A model generated the notes under the pieces. That model was not told where the DNA came from. It saw only the letters and a list, made by a program, of their open reading frames with translations, and searched no databases. This document shows, piece by piece, positions 1 to 9,108 of a DNA stretch of 64,000 bases; within the stretch, counting starts at the first letter, position 1; each line of letters starts with the position of its first letter. The DNA comes from Planctomyces sp. SH-PL62 (lineage in GTDB: Bacteria; Planctomycetota; Planctomycetia; Planctomycetales; Planctomycetaceae): NCBI GenBank assembly GCA_945893045.1, contig CAMDEA010000011.1, positions 18,984 to 82,983 on the forward strand. Reading direction: 5' to 3'. The position numbers and the translations under genes were made by a program.

Positions 1-530
1 ATGCGGTTGCCCTGAGCCAGGATTTCCATTTTGTTCCATTCGTGTTGTTTGCCGACCGTTTTCGCCTTGTCGGCGTTTTGATGCAGCATGTTGCGACCGT
101 ACAAGTCATAGAAGCCATAGCCGGACGGATACATGACGAGATGCCCAGCGTAGGTGAACTTGTCCATTTTCTCCGGCGCGAGCCGACCCCACATCGCGAT
201 CCCGGAGTGCATCTCGGACGTCACCAGCTTGGACTCGAAGACCAGCCGAAAGTCGGAGAACTTTCGCTCGGTCAGCAAGTACGTGCTGACCGGCACCGGC
301 TCGGTATTCTTGCCGATGATGACGCCGTCTTTCACCGACCAATACTTCTCGTGCCCGATCCAGCCGGTCAAATCTTTGCCGTTGAAGATTTGGACTTTCT
401 CACGCTTCCCCTCGCGCGGCGGCACGACTGGGGCTTCCTTCTTCTCTTGAGCATTCGTCTCCGCAACCAACGACGCGATCAATGCAACGGAGAACGCAAA
501 GCACACACACCGGCACAGCAAGTGACTCAT
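1..530 (-). CDS. DUF1080 (3-keto-disaccharide hydrolase-like) secreted protein, 3' part cut by window edge
   Basis: The minus frame opens at an ATG whose complement is 528-530 and runs without a stop off the left edge, giving 176 codons. It begins with a signal peptide (hydrophobic stretch after MSHLLCRC, likely cleaved near NAQ). The mature part has FNGKDLTGW, then WSVKDGVIIGKN and FSDFRLVFESK, the hallmark order of the DUF1080 / 3-keto-disaccharide hydrolase jelly roll found in many copies in Planctomycetes. HSGIAMWG and YPSGYGFYDLYGR follow. Family members are secreted and are thought to act on oxidised disaccharides or glycans; the substrate here is unknown. The C-terminus lies outside the window. 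Confidence 0.85.
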   Translation of the reverse strand, partial: MSHLLCRCVCFAFSVALIASLVAETNAQEKKEAPVVPPREGKREKVQIFNGKDLTGWIGHEKYWSVKDGVIIGKNTEPVPVSTYLLTERKFSDFRLVFESKLVTSEMHSGIAMWGRLAPEKMDKFTYAGHLVMYPSGYGFYDLYGRNMLHQNADKAKTVGKQHEWNKMEILAQGNR

Positions 531-695
531 GGCAGGCTCCTGGTTGAGTGAGGCAAAGTCCGAGAAGGCGAGATGATTCAACTCTCGCTGGACAGCGTCA
601 AGCAGCAGCAAGCATCTTGGGGCTGACAGATTGATCGCCGACTTGCTATCACCTGCCTCGGTTTGAGATTTGAGATTTTGCAGGGAGGCGGTTTC

Positions 696-1811
696 ATGGG
701 TGTTCCGATTTCGCAAATGTGGACTGTCGCCACGTACGTGCTTGGCCAAAAGCTGCGCGGCGTGAAGCGGTATCCGTTGGTGCTGATGCTCGAACCGTTG
801 TTTCGCTGCAACCTGGCGTGTGCCGGTTGCGGGAAGATTCAGCACCCGGCCGAGATCCTTCGCAAGCAACTGACGCCGGAAGAGTGCTTCCAGGCGGTCG
901 AAGAGTGCGGTGCTCCGATGGTCTCGATCCCCGGCGGTGAGCCGTTGCTGCATCCGCAAATTGGTGAGATCGTGAGTGGCTTGGTGGCTCGCAAGAAGTA
1001 CGTCTACCTTTGCACGAACGCGTTGCTGCTGGAGAAGCATCTTTCGAAATTCACGCCGTCAAAATATCTGTCATTCTCTGTGCATCTTGACGGACCTGCC
1101 GAGGAACACGACTTCGCAGTCTGTCGCGACGGCACCTACGAGATCGCCGTCAGTGCGATCAAGGCTGCGATCAAGGCCGGTTTCCGAGTCACGACGAACT
1201 CGACGCTGTTCAACAACGCTCAACCGGAACGCTATTACCAGTTCTTCGACACGCTGATGGAGATGGGGGTCGAAGGGATGATGGTCTCGCCGGGGTATCC
1301 GTATGAGAAAGCTCCCGATCAAGAACACTTCCTGCATTCGCGCGAGACGGTCAGCTTATTTCGCCGATTGCTCGACGGAGCGAAGCGAAGCTGGCGGTTC
1401 AATCAGTCGCCGTTGTTTATCGAGTTCCTCAAAGGGAACTGGGATCTCGAATGCACGCCGTGGGGCAGCCCGGCCTACAACATCTTCGGCTGGCAAAAGC
1501 CGTGCTATCTGCTCAATGAGGGCTATGCTTCCAGCTTTGGCGAACTGATGGAATTGACCGAGTGGCAGCGCTACGGCCGAGCGAGCGGCAACTCGAAATG
1601 CACCGACTGCATGGTCCACTGCGGCTACGAACCGAGCGCGGTCGCCGACACGTTTGGTTCGATGCACGGGTTAATGACAGTCGCGAAGCTGTTCCTGTTT
1701 GGGCCCGGCAAGAAGAATAGGCCGCTTACGGAGCCGGACTCGATCGTTCCGAAGCCGCATTTCAGCGAACCGCGACGCTCAAGCCTCGTCGAATTGACGG
1801 TGCTTGATTGA
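696..1811 (+). CDS. hpnH: HpnH-type B12-binding-family radical SAM protein (adenosyl-hopene transferase-like)
   Basis: 371 residues. GGAGG lies just upstream of the ATG at 696, so I prefer this start to the TTG at 663. The N-terminus MGVPISQMWTVATYVLGQKL followed by RGVKRYPLVLMLEP and the cluster motif CNLACAGC (Cys38, Cys42, Cys45) matches HpnH, which adds a 5'-deoxyadenosyl group to diploptene in C35 hopanoid synthesis. PGGEPLLHPQI is the SAM-binding GGE motif. Cysteines near the C-terminus (CTDCMVHCGYEP) fit an auxiliary region of this family. No squalene-hopene cyclase or other hpn gene is adjacent, so the hopanoid role rests on family resemblance. A REP pair follows the stop directly. 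Confidence 0.8.
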   Translation: MGVPISQMWTVATYVLGQKLRGVKRYPLVLMLEPLFRCNLACAGCGKIQHPAEILRKQLTPEECFQAVEECGAPMVSIPGGEPLLHPQIGEIVSGLVARKKYVYLCTNALLLEKHLSKFTPSKYLSFSVHLDGPAEEHDFAVCRDGTYEIAVSAIKAAIKAGFRVTTNSTLFNNAQPERYYQFFDTLMEMGVEGMMVSPGYPYEKAPDQEHFLHSRETVSLFRRLLDGAKRSWRFNQSPLFIEFLKGNWDLECTPWGSPAYNIFGWQKPCYLLNEGYASSFGELMELTEWQRYGRASGNSKCTDCMVHCGYEPSAVADTFGSMHGLMTVAKLFLFGPGKKNRPLTEPDSIVPKPHFSEPRRSSLVELTVLD

Positions 1812-1812
1812 T

Positions 1813-1882
1813 GTGGGGCACGTTTTCAACGTGTCCGCCATAAATTGGCCAGCCGAGCGAGCACGTTGAAAAGGTGCTCCAC
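1813..1882. repeat. REP pair, GTGG family M
   Basis: Two inverted arms. Each begins GTGG and forms a stem of GGCACGTT-type (8 bp, 3 nt loop); the right arm has diverged slightly. It sits 2 bp after the stop of the radical SAM gene. Related arms occur at 14540, 28195 and 61761. Confidence 0.8.
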
Positions 1883-1899
1883 GAGAAGGGGGAGGAATC

Positions 1900-2934
1900 A
1901 TGTTTCGAGCAATTGGGTTCGGGCTGTTGGTTATTGCCGTCACTCACGCAGTTCGAGCGGAGGATGCCGTGGTTGAGAACGTCGTGTTCGCCATTCATGG
2001 CGGGATCGGCTTGGACAAAGTCGAGATGACTCCGGAAATCGACAAGCGGGTCCGTACCGAATTGGAGCAAGCGTTGCGAGCCGGTTTCGCCGCGCTCAAC
2101 AAACCGAACGCGACTGGATTGGATGCGGTCGAGGCGGCGATTCGGCTGATGGAAGACTCACCGCAGTTCAATGCTGGGCGAGGCGCGGTCTTCACGCATG
2201 ATGGGCGGAACGAACTCGATGCCTCGATCATGGAGGGCAAGACGCTCAAGGCCGGCAGCGTTGCGGGAGTCTCGACAGTGAAGAACCCCATCACGGCCGC
2301 GCGAGCGGTCATGGAGAAGTCGAAGCACGTATTGCTCGTCAGTCGCGGGGCCGAGGCATTCGCGGCGGAGAGGGGATTGGAGATCGTCGATCCCAAATAC
2401 TTCCGCACCGAGGAACGCTGGCAGCAGCTTCAGAAACAACTTGAGGAAGAGAAGAAGAGATCAGAGGTCAGGGGGCAGAGGCCAGAGGGAATCTCAGAGC
2501 GTTATCTGCCGGGATTTTCTTTCGGTACCGTCGGAGCGATTGCACTCGACAAAGCCGGTAACCTTTCGGCGGGAACATCCACCGGCGGCATGTCGAATAA
2601 ACGCTGGGGCCGAGTTGGCGATTCTCCGATCATTGGAGCCGGCACGTATGCCGATAACGAAGCGTGCGCGGTCTCGGCGACGGGGCATGGCGAATACTTC
2701 ATCCGGTACAGCGTCGCTCACGATATTGTCGCCTTGATGAAATACAAAGCATTGCCGGTCAACGCTGCCGCTGATGAGGTGATCCGCAAGAAACTTAAAG
2801 CCGCTGGCGGTGAAGGGGGCGTCATTTGTCTCGATCATCGGGGCCGCTTCTATCCGTCGTACAACACCGAGGGGATGTATCGCGGTTGCATCACTCGTGA
2901 CGGCCAGGTGCAGGTCCGAATCTTCGAGCAGTAG
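1900..2934 (+). CDS. Secreted isoaspartyl peptidase / L-asparaginase, Ntn-hydrolase type 2
   Basis: 344 residues with a signal peptide (MFRAIGFGLLVIAV, cleavage near VRAED). FAIHGGIG, then FNAGRGAVFTHDGRNELDASIM and the autocleavage site FGTVGAIALD are diagnostic; Thr210 would become the N-terminal nucleophile of the beta subunit. STGGMSNKRWGRVGDSPIIGAGTYAD is the following conserved block. The enzyme removes isoaspartyl residues from peptides or hydrolyses L-asparagine, here probably in the periplasm. A charged stretch of about 15 residues (KKRSEVRGQRPEG, 185-197) just before the cleavage site derives from a low-complexity GAGGTCAG-like repeat. The ATG follows GGGGGAGGAATC, a strong ribosome site. 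The TAG stop belongs to the first bases of the next REP. Confidence 0.9.
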   Translation: MFRAIGFGLLVIAVTHAVRAEDAVVENVVFAIHGGIGLDKVEMTPEIDKRVRTELEQALRAGFAALNKPNATGLDAVEAAIRLMEDSPQFNAGRGAVFTHDGRNELDASIMEGKTLKAGSVAGVSTVKNPITAARAVMEKSKHVLLVSRGAEAFAAERGLEIVDPKYFRTEERWQQLQKQLEEEKKRSEVRGQRPEGISERYLPGFSFGTVGAIALDKAGNLSAGTSTGGMSNKRWGRVGDSPIIGAGTYADNEACAVSATGHGEYFIRYSVAHDIVALMKYKALPVNAAADEVIRKKLKAAGGEGGVICLDHRGRFYPSYNTEGMYRGCITRDGQVQVRIFEQ

Positions 2935-3003
2935 GTCAGGCTTTCCAGCCTGACACGGAGCGTCAACGACCATTGAAGTGTCAGCCTGGAAAGGCTGACC
3001 TAC
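2931..3003. repeat. REP pair, GTAG family A
   Basis: Left arm GTAG plus stem GTCAGGCT/AGCCTGAC with a TTCC loop; right arm is its inverse, ending CTAC. Bases 2932-2934 of the element are the stop codon of the preceding gene. A second family A copy lies inside the large ORF at 16076. Confidence 0.85.
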
Positions 3004-3075
3004 AGTTTGCCGATCCGAACAGGCACGGCTACATTGGTCCAGAATTCAGAAACGCCAGAGACCACAGGTTCCAGC

Positions 3076-4362
3076 ATGAAACGTCGAGTTGTCGTCACGG
3101 GCATGGGCTGCATCACGCCGATCGGGAATACCGTCGGCGATATGTGGAACTCGCTGAAAGAATGCGCCAGCGGCGTCGGGCCGATCACCCATTTTGATGC
3201 GGCCCAATTCCCGACCAAATTCGCCTCGGAGGTCAAGAACTTTCGTCTCGGCGATTATGTCCCGAACCCGGACTTCTACGGTCACTGCGGCCGCAACATC
3301 AAATTCGCGATCGGAGCGGCGACTCAAGCGATGCGCGACTCCGGATTGGAAGAACAAGACATCGACCCCACAAAGTTTGGCGTCTACCTCGGCTCCGGCG
3401 AGGGGCAGCAGGACTTCCCGAAGTTCATGGGGATGATCGCCCTCTCGAAACTCAGCGACGGAAGCTTGGACGTTGAGAGGTTCACCAAGCTCAGCCTCGA
3501 ACGTCTGATCGGCGAGAAGGAAAAACAACAAGAGCCGAACATGACCGCCGCCCATTTGGCGGCGTTGTTCAACGCTCAAGGTCCGAATTTGAATTGTCTC
3601 ACCGCCTGCGCGGCCAGCAGCCAGGCGCTGGGTGAGGCGACCGAACTGATTCGTCACGGCGATGCCGACATCATGCTCAGCGGCGGCGCTCACAGCATGA
3701 TTCACCAGTTCGGAGTGACCGGATTCAATCTGCTGACCGCGCTCTCGACTCGCAACGACGAACCCCAGCGAGCCTCCCGCCCGTTCGACCGCGAACGAGA
3801 CGGCTTCGTGCTGGGCGAGGGAGCCGGCATCCTGGTGCTGGAAGAATTGGAACACGCGAAAAAGCGCAAGGCGAAAATCTACGGCGAGGTGGTCGGTTAT
3901 GGCTCGAGCGCGGACTCGTACCGGATCACCGACATCCATCCCGAAGGACGCGGCGCGGCAGCCTGCATCAAGATGGCGATGGATGATGCGCAGGTGAATC
4001 CGGACGACATCGACTACATCAACGCTCACGGCACCAGCACCTCGGTCAACGATCGCACCGAGACAATGGCGATCAAGCGGGCGCTCGGCGAAGTCGCTTA
4101 CAAGACGCCGGTCTCCAGCACCAAGAGCATGATGGGACATCTCATCGCCGCCGCCGGAGCCGTCGAAGCCATGACCTGCCTGTTGGCGATCAGCGACGAC
4201 GTGCTGCCGCCGACGATCAACTATGAAAATCCCGATCCCGATTGCGATCTGGATTACATTCCCAATCAGCCTCGCGAGGGCAAAGCCAAGGTCGCGCTGT
4301 CCAACAGCTTCGGCTTCGGCGGCCAGAACGTGTCGCTGATTCTGCAAGAGTTTCGGGACTGA
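3076..4362 (+). CDS. fabF: Beta-ketoacyl-ACP synthase II
   Basis: 428 residues from the ATG at 3076, the start that begins with the family's MKRRVVVTGMG; the open frame extends upstream to 3007 but that part has no family match. It carries the KAS II catalytic triad: Cys178 in TACAASS, His318 in NAHGTSTSVND and His355 in SMMGHLIAAAG. GFGGQN is the C-terminal glycine-rich motif. It elongates acyl-ACP by condensation with malonyl-ACP. No acpP, fabD or fabG adjoins it, so it may serve a specialised lipid rather than being the main housekeeping copy; two radical SAM proteins are within 7 kb. Residues 110-155 form a longer insert than in the E. coli enzyme. Confidence 0.9.
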   Translation: MKRRVVVTGMGCITPIGNTVGDMWNSLKECASGVGPITHFDAAQFPTKFASEVKNFRLGDYVPNPDFYGHCGRNIKFAIGAATQAMRDSGLEEQDIDPTKFGVYLGSGEGQQDFPKFMGMIALSKLSDGSLDVERFTKLSLERLIGEKEKQQEPNMTAAHLAALFNAQGPNLNCLTACAASSQALGEATELIRHGDADIMLSGGAHSMIHQFGVTGFNLLTALSTRNDEPQRASRPFDRERDGFVLGEGAGILVLEELEHAKKRKAKIYGEVVGYGSSADSYRITDIHPEGRGAAACIKMAMDDAQVNPDDIDYINAHGTSTSVNDRTETMAIKRALGEVAYKTPVSSTKSMMGHLIAAAGAVEAMTCLLAISDDVLPPTINYENPDPDCDLDYIPNQPREGKAKVALSNSFGFGGQNVSLILQEFRD

Positions 4363-4469
4363 TCCCGTGGGTTAGGCATGGCTGGCCTGACCATTCCCTC
4401 AAAGGAGCATTGTCCCATCAGCCGGAACGCGCGAGCGTCCGGTTGCCCGATGTTTTCGCGAACCGAACT

Positions 4470-4608
4470 CTAGCCGAGATTATTCATGGCCTACTCATTG
4501 GGGAGAGCAGTTTGCTGCGATGTAACCCGAAGCGTAAGCGAGGGAGTGTGTGATGACTCCCTCGCTTACGCTTCGGGTTACATCGCTGCCATGAATAATC
4601 TCGGCTAG
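4470..4608. repeat. Nested palindrome with family D core
   Basis: A 20-bp outer inverted repeat (4470-4489 with 4589-4608, CTAGCCGAG...) encloses an inner one (about 4519-4547 with 4556-4584) starting GTAACCCGAAGCG. The inner arms recur at 40944-41022, but there inside a different outer palindrome. The 4363-4658 gap between fabF and the next gene holds this element and no other gene I can support. Confidence 0.8.
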
Positions 4609-4658
4609 CGCGTGCCGGCTGATTTCCAGACATCGAATGCCACCAGGAAGTAACCACC

Positions 4659-5669
4659 GTGATTTGGACGATTGGCGGATTGCTGGCCGTATTTTTGATT
4701 GCAGAGGTGCTGGTTCAATGGCACGCCATTCGGGTCGTACTGGCGTTGATCGAGAACTCGCCGCCGTTCCGTGTCGAATCATTGCCTCCCGATCCGGACG
4801 CCGAACCATTCTCGGCCCAAACCTCGGATGGCATCACTCTGCGCGGTTGCCTGTATCGCCACACGGAACGGACGCCGCGCGGGTTGGTCGTGTTCTGTCC
4901 GGAGTTCGCCAGCAATCATCGGTCAGCGATGCTGTATTGTTCGGCGTTGTCGCGCGCCGGCTTCCATGTGCTGACGTTCGACTTCCGCAACCACGGCGAC
5001 AGCGACAAGCTCGATGGCTACGAACCGCTGCACTGGCTGACGCACTACGAGATCACCGATCTGAACACGGTCATCAACTATGTTTATTCGCGTCCCGATC
5101 TCAACGAACTGCCGCTGGGTCTGTTTGGTATCAGCCGGGGCGGAGGTGCGGCGCTGTACGTCGCCGCACAACGTCCCGAAGTATTGCGTGTCGCCGTCGA
5201 AGGTGCGTTCGGCACCGAGATGATGATGATGGCTCACGCCTATCGCTGGATCTCCATTGCCGCACCCGCGCCGCTGGTGAAGGTCATCCCCGAATGGCAC
5301 ATCAAATGGACCGTCACGCTCTCGCGTTGGGTCAGCCAGCGGCGACGGCGCTGCCGCTATGCAATGCTGGAACGAGTCCTGCCGTTACTCGCCAACAAAC
5401 CAGCGATGGTCGTCGCCGGTGAGCGAGACACTTATGTCCTGCCGGAAGTCTCGCAGGAAATCGTCCGCTTGATCGGCCAGCCCGATGCCTTGTGGATGGT
5501 CGCCAAGGCGAAACACAATCTCGCCCGGCCCGTCGATCCCGATGAGTACGACCGCAGGTTGATCGCGTTCTTCTCACAACTCGATCAACCGGCGGATTCC
5601 GTCACCGAGAATCCGGCTCACAATCCGGAGACGGCAGCGCATCAAGCGATCCGGCGCAAGAGTCGGTGA
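4659..5669 (+). CDS. Membrane-anchored alpha/beta hydrolase
   Basis: 336 residues. The GTG start at 4659 follows AGGAAG and opens directly into a membrane segment (residues 2-20). The hydrolase core shows LVVFCPEF, FDFRNHGDSD, the nucleophile elbow GISRGGG with Ser159, an acid in GERDTYVLP and a His in KAKHN. Length and order fit the serine aminopeptidase / lysophospholipase-like branch; the substrate cannot be told. The N-terminal anchor with the catalytic part following suggests it faces the periplasm. The C-terminal 40 residues are low complexity. The stop TGA lies inside the following palindrome. Confidence 0.75.
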   Translation: MIWTIGGLLAVFLIAEVLVQWHAIRVVLALIENSPPFRVESLPPDPDAEPFSAQTSDGITLRGCLYRHTERTPRGLVVFCPEFASNHRSAMLYCSALSRAGFHVLTFDFRNHGDSDKLDGYEPLHWLTHYEITDLNTVINYVYSRPDLNELPLGLFGISRGGGAALYVAAQRPEVLRVAVEGAFGTEMMMMAHAYRWISIAAPAPLVKVIPEWHIKWTVTLSRWVSQRRRRCRYAMLERVLPLLANKPAMVVAGERDTYVLPEVSQEIVRLIGQPDALWMVAKAKHNLARPVDPDEYDRRLIAFFSQLDQPADSVTENPAHNPETAAHQAIRRKSR

Positions 5670-5730
5670 GCCGCAAGGCGCTAGCCGCGGGTTGTGTTCA
5701 GCGACCCGCGGCTAGCGCCTTGCGGCTCAC
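5666..5730. repeat. Perfect inverted repeat, family F
   Basis: 27-bp arms beginning GTGAGCCGCAAGG and containing GGC-GCTA-GCC, separated by 11 nt. The TGA within GTGAG is the stop of the preceding hydrolase gene. Arms resemble those of family G at 31495. Confidence 0.85.
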
Positions 5731-5789
5731 GAATTCGTCATTCAATACGGATGGCGAAGAAATGGATTTCCCAAACATCGGGGACTTGG

Positions 5790-8700
5790 ATGTCTCAAAT
5801 GCGTCGCCATCACGGTTCAATTCTCTGGTTCGTCTTGCTGATCGCATCGGCTGCCACGTCGCCGGCCGCCGAACCGTCGCTCAAGGCTCCTGAAGGGTTC
5901 CAAGTCGCGCTGTTCGCGGACGACGACCTCGCTCACGACATTCATTGCATGACGATCGACACGCGCGGACAGATCACCGTCGCGGGAAACGGATTCATCA
6001 AGCTCTTGATCGACTCGGACGGCGACGGCGTGGCCGACAAATCCGAACTCTTCGCGGAAGGCCCGGCCATCGGTGTGCAGGGAATGTGCTGGCACGGCTC
6101 CGATTTGCTGGCCGTCGGCGGCGAAGGTCTGCTGAGATTCCGCGACCGCGATGGCGATGACAAAGCGGATGGCCCGCCGGATGTGTTGCTCAAGCTCAAG
6201 TGCGGCGGCGAGCATCAAGCGCACTCGATTCAGCGCGGTCCAGACGGTTGGTGGTATCTGATCGCCGGCAACGATTCCGGGGTGGATGCCAAATACGTCA
6301 CGCTGCCCAACGCTCCGATCAAGCAACCGGAAGCGGGCGTGCTGTTCCGTCTCAAGCCAGACATCAGTGGTGGCGAGGTGGTCACGCATGGAATGCGGAA
6401 CGCTTACGACTTCGCCTTCAATCGGATGGCCGATCCCTTCACGTTCGACAGCGATGACGAGCGGGATGTCTCGCTGCCGTGGTATCGACCGACGCGCGTG
6501 ATTCAGTTGCTGCCCGGCTCGCACGCCGGTTGGGTGACACGCAGTTGGAAGCGTCCCGACACGTTCCTCGACATGCCGCCGGTCGTAGCCGCCGCGGGAC
6601 GAGGTTCACCGACCGGCGTCGTCTGTTATCAACATCGGCAGTTCCCGGAGAAGTATCGCGAAGCGTTGTTCGTGCTCGACTGGACGTTCGGCCGAGTCCT
6701 CGCGCTGCCGTTGGTCCGCAACGGTTCCGCGTGGAAGACCGAGTCCGAAGTGTTTCTCTCCGCCGCTGGAGATCACGGTTTCGCACCGACCGACGCCGAA
6801 GTCGACCCGGACGGCAGCTTGTTCGTCAGCGTCGGCGGCCGAGGGACTCGCGGCGGCATCTGGCGCGTGTCGTATCCAGCCGGCTCACCCGCCGCCGATC
6901 AGCTTCCTGAAGACGCCTCCGCGACTGACAAACTCACCGCGTGTTTGACCGCTCCGCAACCGCTCGCCAGTTGGTCGCGAGCACGCTGGCAACCGCTCGC
7001 TCGGCAACTGGGCCGCGAGCCGATTCTCGAAGCTGCGAACAACGATGCCTTGTTGCCGGCCGTTCGCTTGCGAGCGATCGACATCCTGACGGAATTGTTC
7101 GGCGGACTCGATCCCGCGGAAGCGACGGAATTGTCAAAGGCGACTCCCGCCGAAGTTCGCGCGAAGGCCGTTTGGTCGCTCGGTCGCACGCATGGGAATC
7201 CGCTCGACGTGAATGTCGCGAAGACGTTTCTGAACGACAGCGATCCGCTCGTGAACCGCACAACGCTCGAAGCGATTCTGTCGGCTGACATCGGCAACGA
7301 TTGGTCGCCGCTTGTGGAGGGACTCGTTCATCAACTCGGCAGCGACGACCGCTTCAATCGGCTGACCGCCTCGCGATTGCTGGCGCGGCTCGACCCAACC
7401 AGCTTTCAAGCGCTGTCGCAAGCAGTCGTGAAGGGGGGCTGGCAAGCGACGTTGATGTACGCGGTCGGCTATCTACCGCGCTCAACGGCCTCGACCAAGT
7501 ACGCCATGAAAATCAGCCTGACCATCCTGGAAGGCCAGCATCCGCCGTCGCTCAAACTGCAAGCCGCGCGATTGCTGCAACTGGCGCTCGGCGACATGGT
7601 GCCGGCGTCAGGAGTCCCGGCCTTTGAGGCGTATTCGACGAAGCTCGATCTGTCCCCCTTTGAACGCGACCTCGATCCGCTGCGAGTGAAGCTCGCCGAT
7701 ACGTTCCCGACCGGAGACGCCGACGTCGATCGCGAGCTGTCACGAGCCGTCGCGATGCTGTCGCTCGCGAACACCAAGCTGCTCGACAAAGTGCTGGCCA
7801 AGATCACCGACGACAGCGATCCGGTCGAAGACATTCATTACTTGCTGGTCGCGACCCGCATCCCGATCCCGCGCAATCGAGCTCAAGCCGAAGCGATCGC
7901 ACGCGGACTCGTGCGGCTGGAACCGAAGATTGTCGCGCGGAAGATGACGCAAGACCTCAACTGGGACGACCGCGTCGGCGAGCTGTATCGCGAAGCCGCG
8001 AAACTCGACAACGAACTCGCCGATCAACTCGTCGCGCAGCCGGAGTTCGGCCGGCCGGGGCATGTGTTGTTTCTCTCGCAACTGCCGCAAGACCTGCTGC
8101 CGAAAGTGATCGACTCGTATGTGAAAGCCGTCTCGGCCGATCCGGACTATTCGTGGAACAACGACGTCGTGTTTCTGATTGGCGAATCGAAGCTGCCGGA
8201 ACATCGCGAGTTGCTGCGGCGGCAGTTCGAGCAATTCAAGATTCGCGGCGCGGTGCTCGTCATCCTCGCTCAACAACCGGAAGAGCGGGACCGCGACAAG
8301 TTCGTCGAAGGCTTGGAGGAATCACGCCTGGAAGTCCTGACCGCGTGCGCCGACGCGCTGCTGAAATTCGCACCGAGTCAAAGTCCTGCCGAGCAGATCG
8401 CGTTGTTGCGAGCACTCCGACGGCTCGGCAGCGACGCGAAGGAATTCCCGATCCGCGACAAGATCGCGAAGCTGCTTTCTAAAAACTTCAACCGCGATTT
8501 TGGTTTTGTCTTCGGCCAACCTGGCTATCGACCGCAACCCGAAGCGATCCAACGCTGGACGGAGTTCCTAACCGAGAAGTATCCGACAGAAGCCGCGTCG
8601 GCGCTCGGCGGCGATGCGGAAACGTTGACGTGGCTGACCGAACAACTCGCCGGTGTCGATTGGCCGTCAGGCGATCTCGAACGGGGCCGCAAACTCTTCG

Positions 8701-9101
8701 AGAAGCGTTCGTGCGCTCAATGCCACGGCGGCCGGCAAGGACTCGGCCCGGACTTGGCCGGAGCCACCAGCCGTTTTTCACGCAACGATGTGTTCGTCGC
8801 GATCGCTCTGCCCAATCGCGACGTTTCGACGCGCTACCAAACGACGCTCATCGAAACCAAGCAAGGCAAAGTTCACACCGGCCTGATCGTCTACGAATCG
8901 ACCGAGGGAGTCCTGCTCCGCAACACGACCAACCAGACGCTCCGCATCGAAACCCGCGACGTCGAAACCCGCCGCACGCTGCCGCAATCGCTGATGCCGG
9001 GTGGATTGCTGAAGGACTTTCGCTCGGCCGACTTCGCCGACCTCTTCGCGTACTTGAAAAGCCTGAGTGGGCCAGTGACCTCCACAACAACAGCGCGATG
9101 A
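5790..9101 (+). CDS. PVC-type cytochrome: dehydrogenase-like propeller + HEAT-like repeats + haem domain
   Basis: About 1103 residues. The start at 5790 places a signal peptide at the N-terminus (RRHHGSILWFVLLIASAA, cleavage near SPAAEP); an in-frame ATG at 5751 is possible. Residues about 30-380 resemble the Pirellula/Verrucomicrobium N-terminal membrane-bound dehydrogenase domain, a beta-propeller with DSDGDGVAD and DRDGDDKADG loops that may bind calcium. Residues about 400-960 are helical HEAT-like repeats. The C-terminal haem-binding domain has CAQCHGG near residue 974 and LGPDL after it. These proteins are periplasmic and thought to oxidise sugars or other organics, passing electrons through the c-type haem. 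Substrate unknown. Ends 7 bp from a convergent gene. Confidence 0.85.
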   Translation: MSQMRRHHGSILWFVLLIASAATSPAAEPSLKAPEGFQVALFADDDLAHDIHCMTIDTRGQITVAGNGFIKLLIDSDGDGVADKSELFAEGPAIGVQGMCWHGSDLLAVGGEGLLRFRDRDGDDKADGPPDVLLKLKCGGEHQAHSIQRGPDGWWYLIAGNDSGVDAKYVTLPNAPIKQPEAGVLFRLKPDISGGEVVTHGMRNAYDFAFNRMADPFTFDSDDERDVSLPWYRPTRVIQLLPGSHAGWVTRSWKRPDTFLDMPPVVAAAGRGSPTGVVCYQHRQFPEKYREALFVLDWTFGRVLALPLVRNGSAWKTESEVFLSAAGDHGFAPTDAEVDPDGSLFVSVGGRGTRGGIWRVSYPAGSPAADQLPEDASATDKLTACLTAPQPLASWSRARWQPLARQLGREPILEAANNDALLPAVRLRAIDILTELFGGLDPAEATELSKATPAEVRAKAVWSLGRTHGNPLDVNVAKTFLNDSDPLVNRTTLEAILSADIGNDWSPLVEGLVHQLGSDDRFNRLTASRLLARLDPTSFQALSQAVVKGGWQATLMYAVGYLPRSTASTKYAMKISLTILEGQHPPSLKLQAARLLQLALGDMVPASGVPAFEAYSTKLDLSPFERDLDPLRVKLADTFPTGDADVDRELSRAVAMLSLANTKLLDKVLAKITDDSDPVEDIHYLLVATRIPIPRNRAQAEAIARGLVRLEPKIVARKMTQDLNWDDRVGELYREAAKLDNELADQLVAQPEFGRPGHVLFLSQLPQDLLPKVIDSYVKAVSADPDYSWNNDVVFLIGESKLPEHRELLRRQFEQFKIRGAVLVILAQQPEERDRDKFVEGLEESRLEVLTACADALLKFAPSQSPAEQIALLRALRRLGSDAKEFPIRDKIAKLLSKNFNRDFGFVFGQPGYRPQPEAIQRWTEFLTEKYPTEAASALGGDAETLTWLTEQLAGVDWPSGDLERGRKLFEKRSCAQCHGGRQGLGPDLAGATSRFSRNDVFVAIALPNRDVSTRYQTTLIETKQGKVHTGLIVYESTEGVLLRNTTNQTLRIETRDVETRRTLPQSLMPGGLLKDFRSADFADLFAYLKSLSGPVTSTTTAR

Positions 9102-9108
9102 GTGACGA

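Noticed and set aside
1..3. ATG at the very first base as a gene start
   Set aside because: The minus-strand DUF1080 frame covers this site and no plus frame continues from it.
3046..4347. 433-codon minus-strand open frame
   Set aside because: Antisense to fabF.
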